A stretch of DNA of 6,888 nt from Firmicutes bacterium UBA5499 (GTDB lineage: Bacteria > Bacillota > DTU084). Below the pieces are notes generated by a model, which saw nothing but the letters and a program-made list of their open reading frames with translations, was not told the DNA's origin and searched no databases. Shown here piece by piece: positions 6,013 through 6,888 of the stretch. The stretch's first letter is position 1. Each line of letters starts with the position of its first letter. A program made the position numbers and the translations under genes. The stretch covers positions 1-6,888 of the forward strand of contig DIPB01000045.1 in assembly GCA_002426275.1 (NCBI GenBank), in the 5' to 3' direction.

Positions 6013-6888
<876 letters not shown>

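Overview
The window looks like chromosomal DNA from a Gram-positive, probably anaerobic clostridial bacterium, with a Peptococcaceae-like lineage as the best guess. Support comes from tRNA genes that encode their own CCA ends, strong AGGAGG-type ribosome binding sites, a GTG and a TTG start, sigma-A type TTGACA/TATATT signals, hairpin-plus-U-run terminators and a base composition near half G+C. The lineage call is inference. All supported genes lie on the + strand.

Layout: (1) 1-302 is the 3' end of a tRNA cluster, Asp(GTC, 5' end cut by the window) - Phe(GAA) - Gly(GCC) - Cys(GCA), closed by an intrinsic terminator at 337-363. (2) 443-619 is a 58-residue protein resembling DpnD/PcfM-like small proteins. 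(3) 711-3526 is a tightly coupled two-gene unit: a sodium:solute symporter and a phenylacetate-CoA ligase-type enzyme that starts at a TTG codon 5 bases after the symporter stop. A long hairpin follows. (4) 3586-3768 is a regulatory region: two overlapping CodY-like boxes, a near-consensus promoter, and an intrinsic terminator inside the 5' leader (a candidate attenuator). (5) 3769-6888 is the start of a branched-chain amino acid operon: ilvB and ilvN (overlapping by 4 bases), then ilvC, which runs off the window about 40 codons short of its usual end.

How they fit together: IlvB and IlvN form acetohydroxyacid synthase, whose product is the substrate of IlvC (ketol-acid reductoisomerase); these are the first two steps of valine and isoleucine synthesis. 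The symporter and ligase probably import an aryl carboxylate such as phenylacetate and trap it as a CoA thioester; the exact substrate cannot be read from the sequence.

No mobile element, CRISPR array, phage gene or obvious new multi-gene system is visible. The points most worth a second look are the ilvB leader, which has a terminator with a competing hairpin but no T-box, the CodY-like boxes upstream of it, the symporter-ligase pair, and the isolated small protein after the tRNA cluster.
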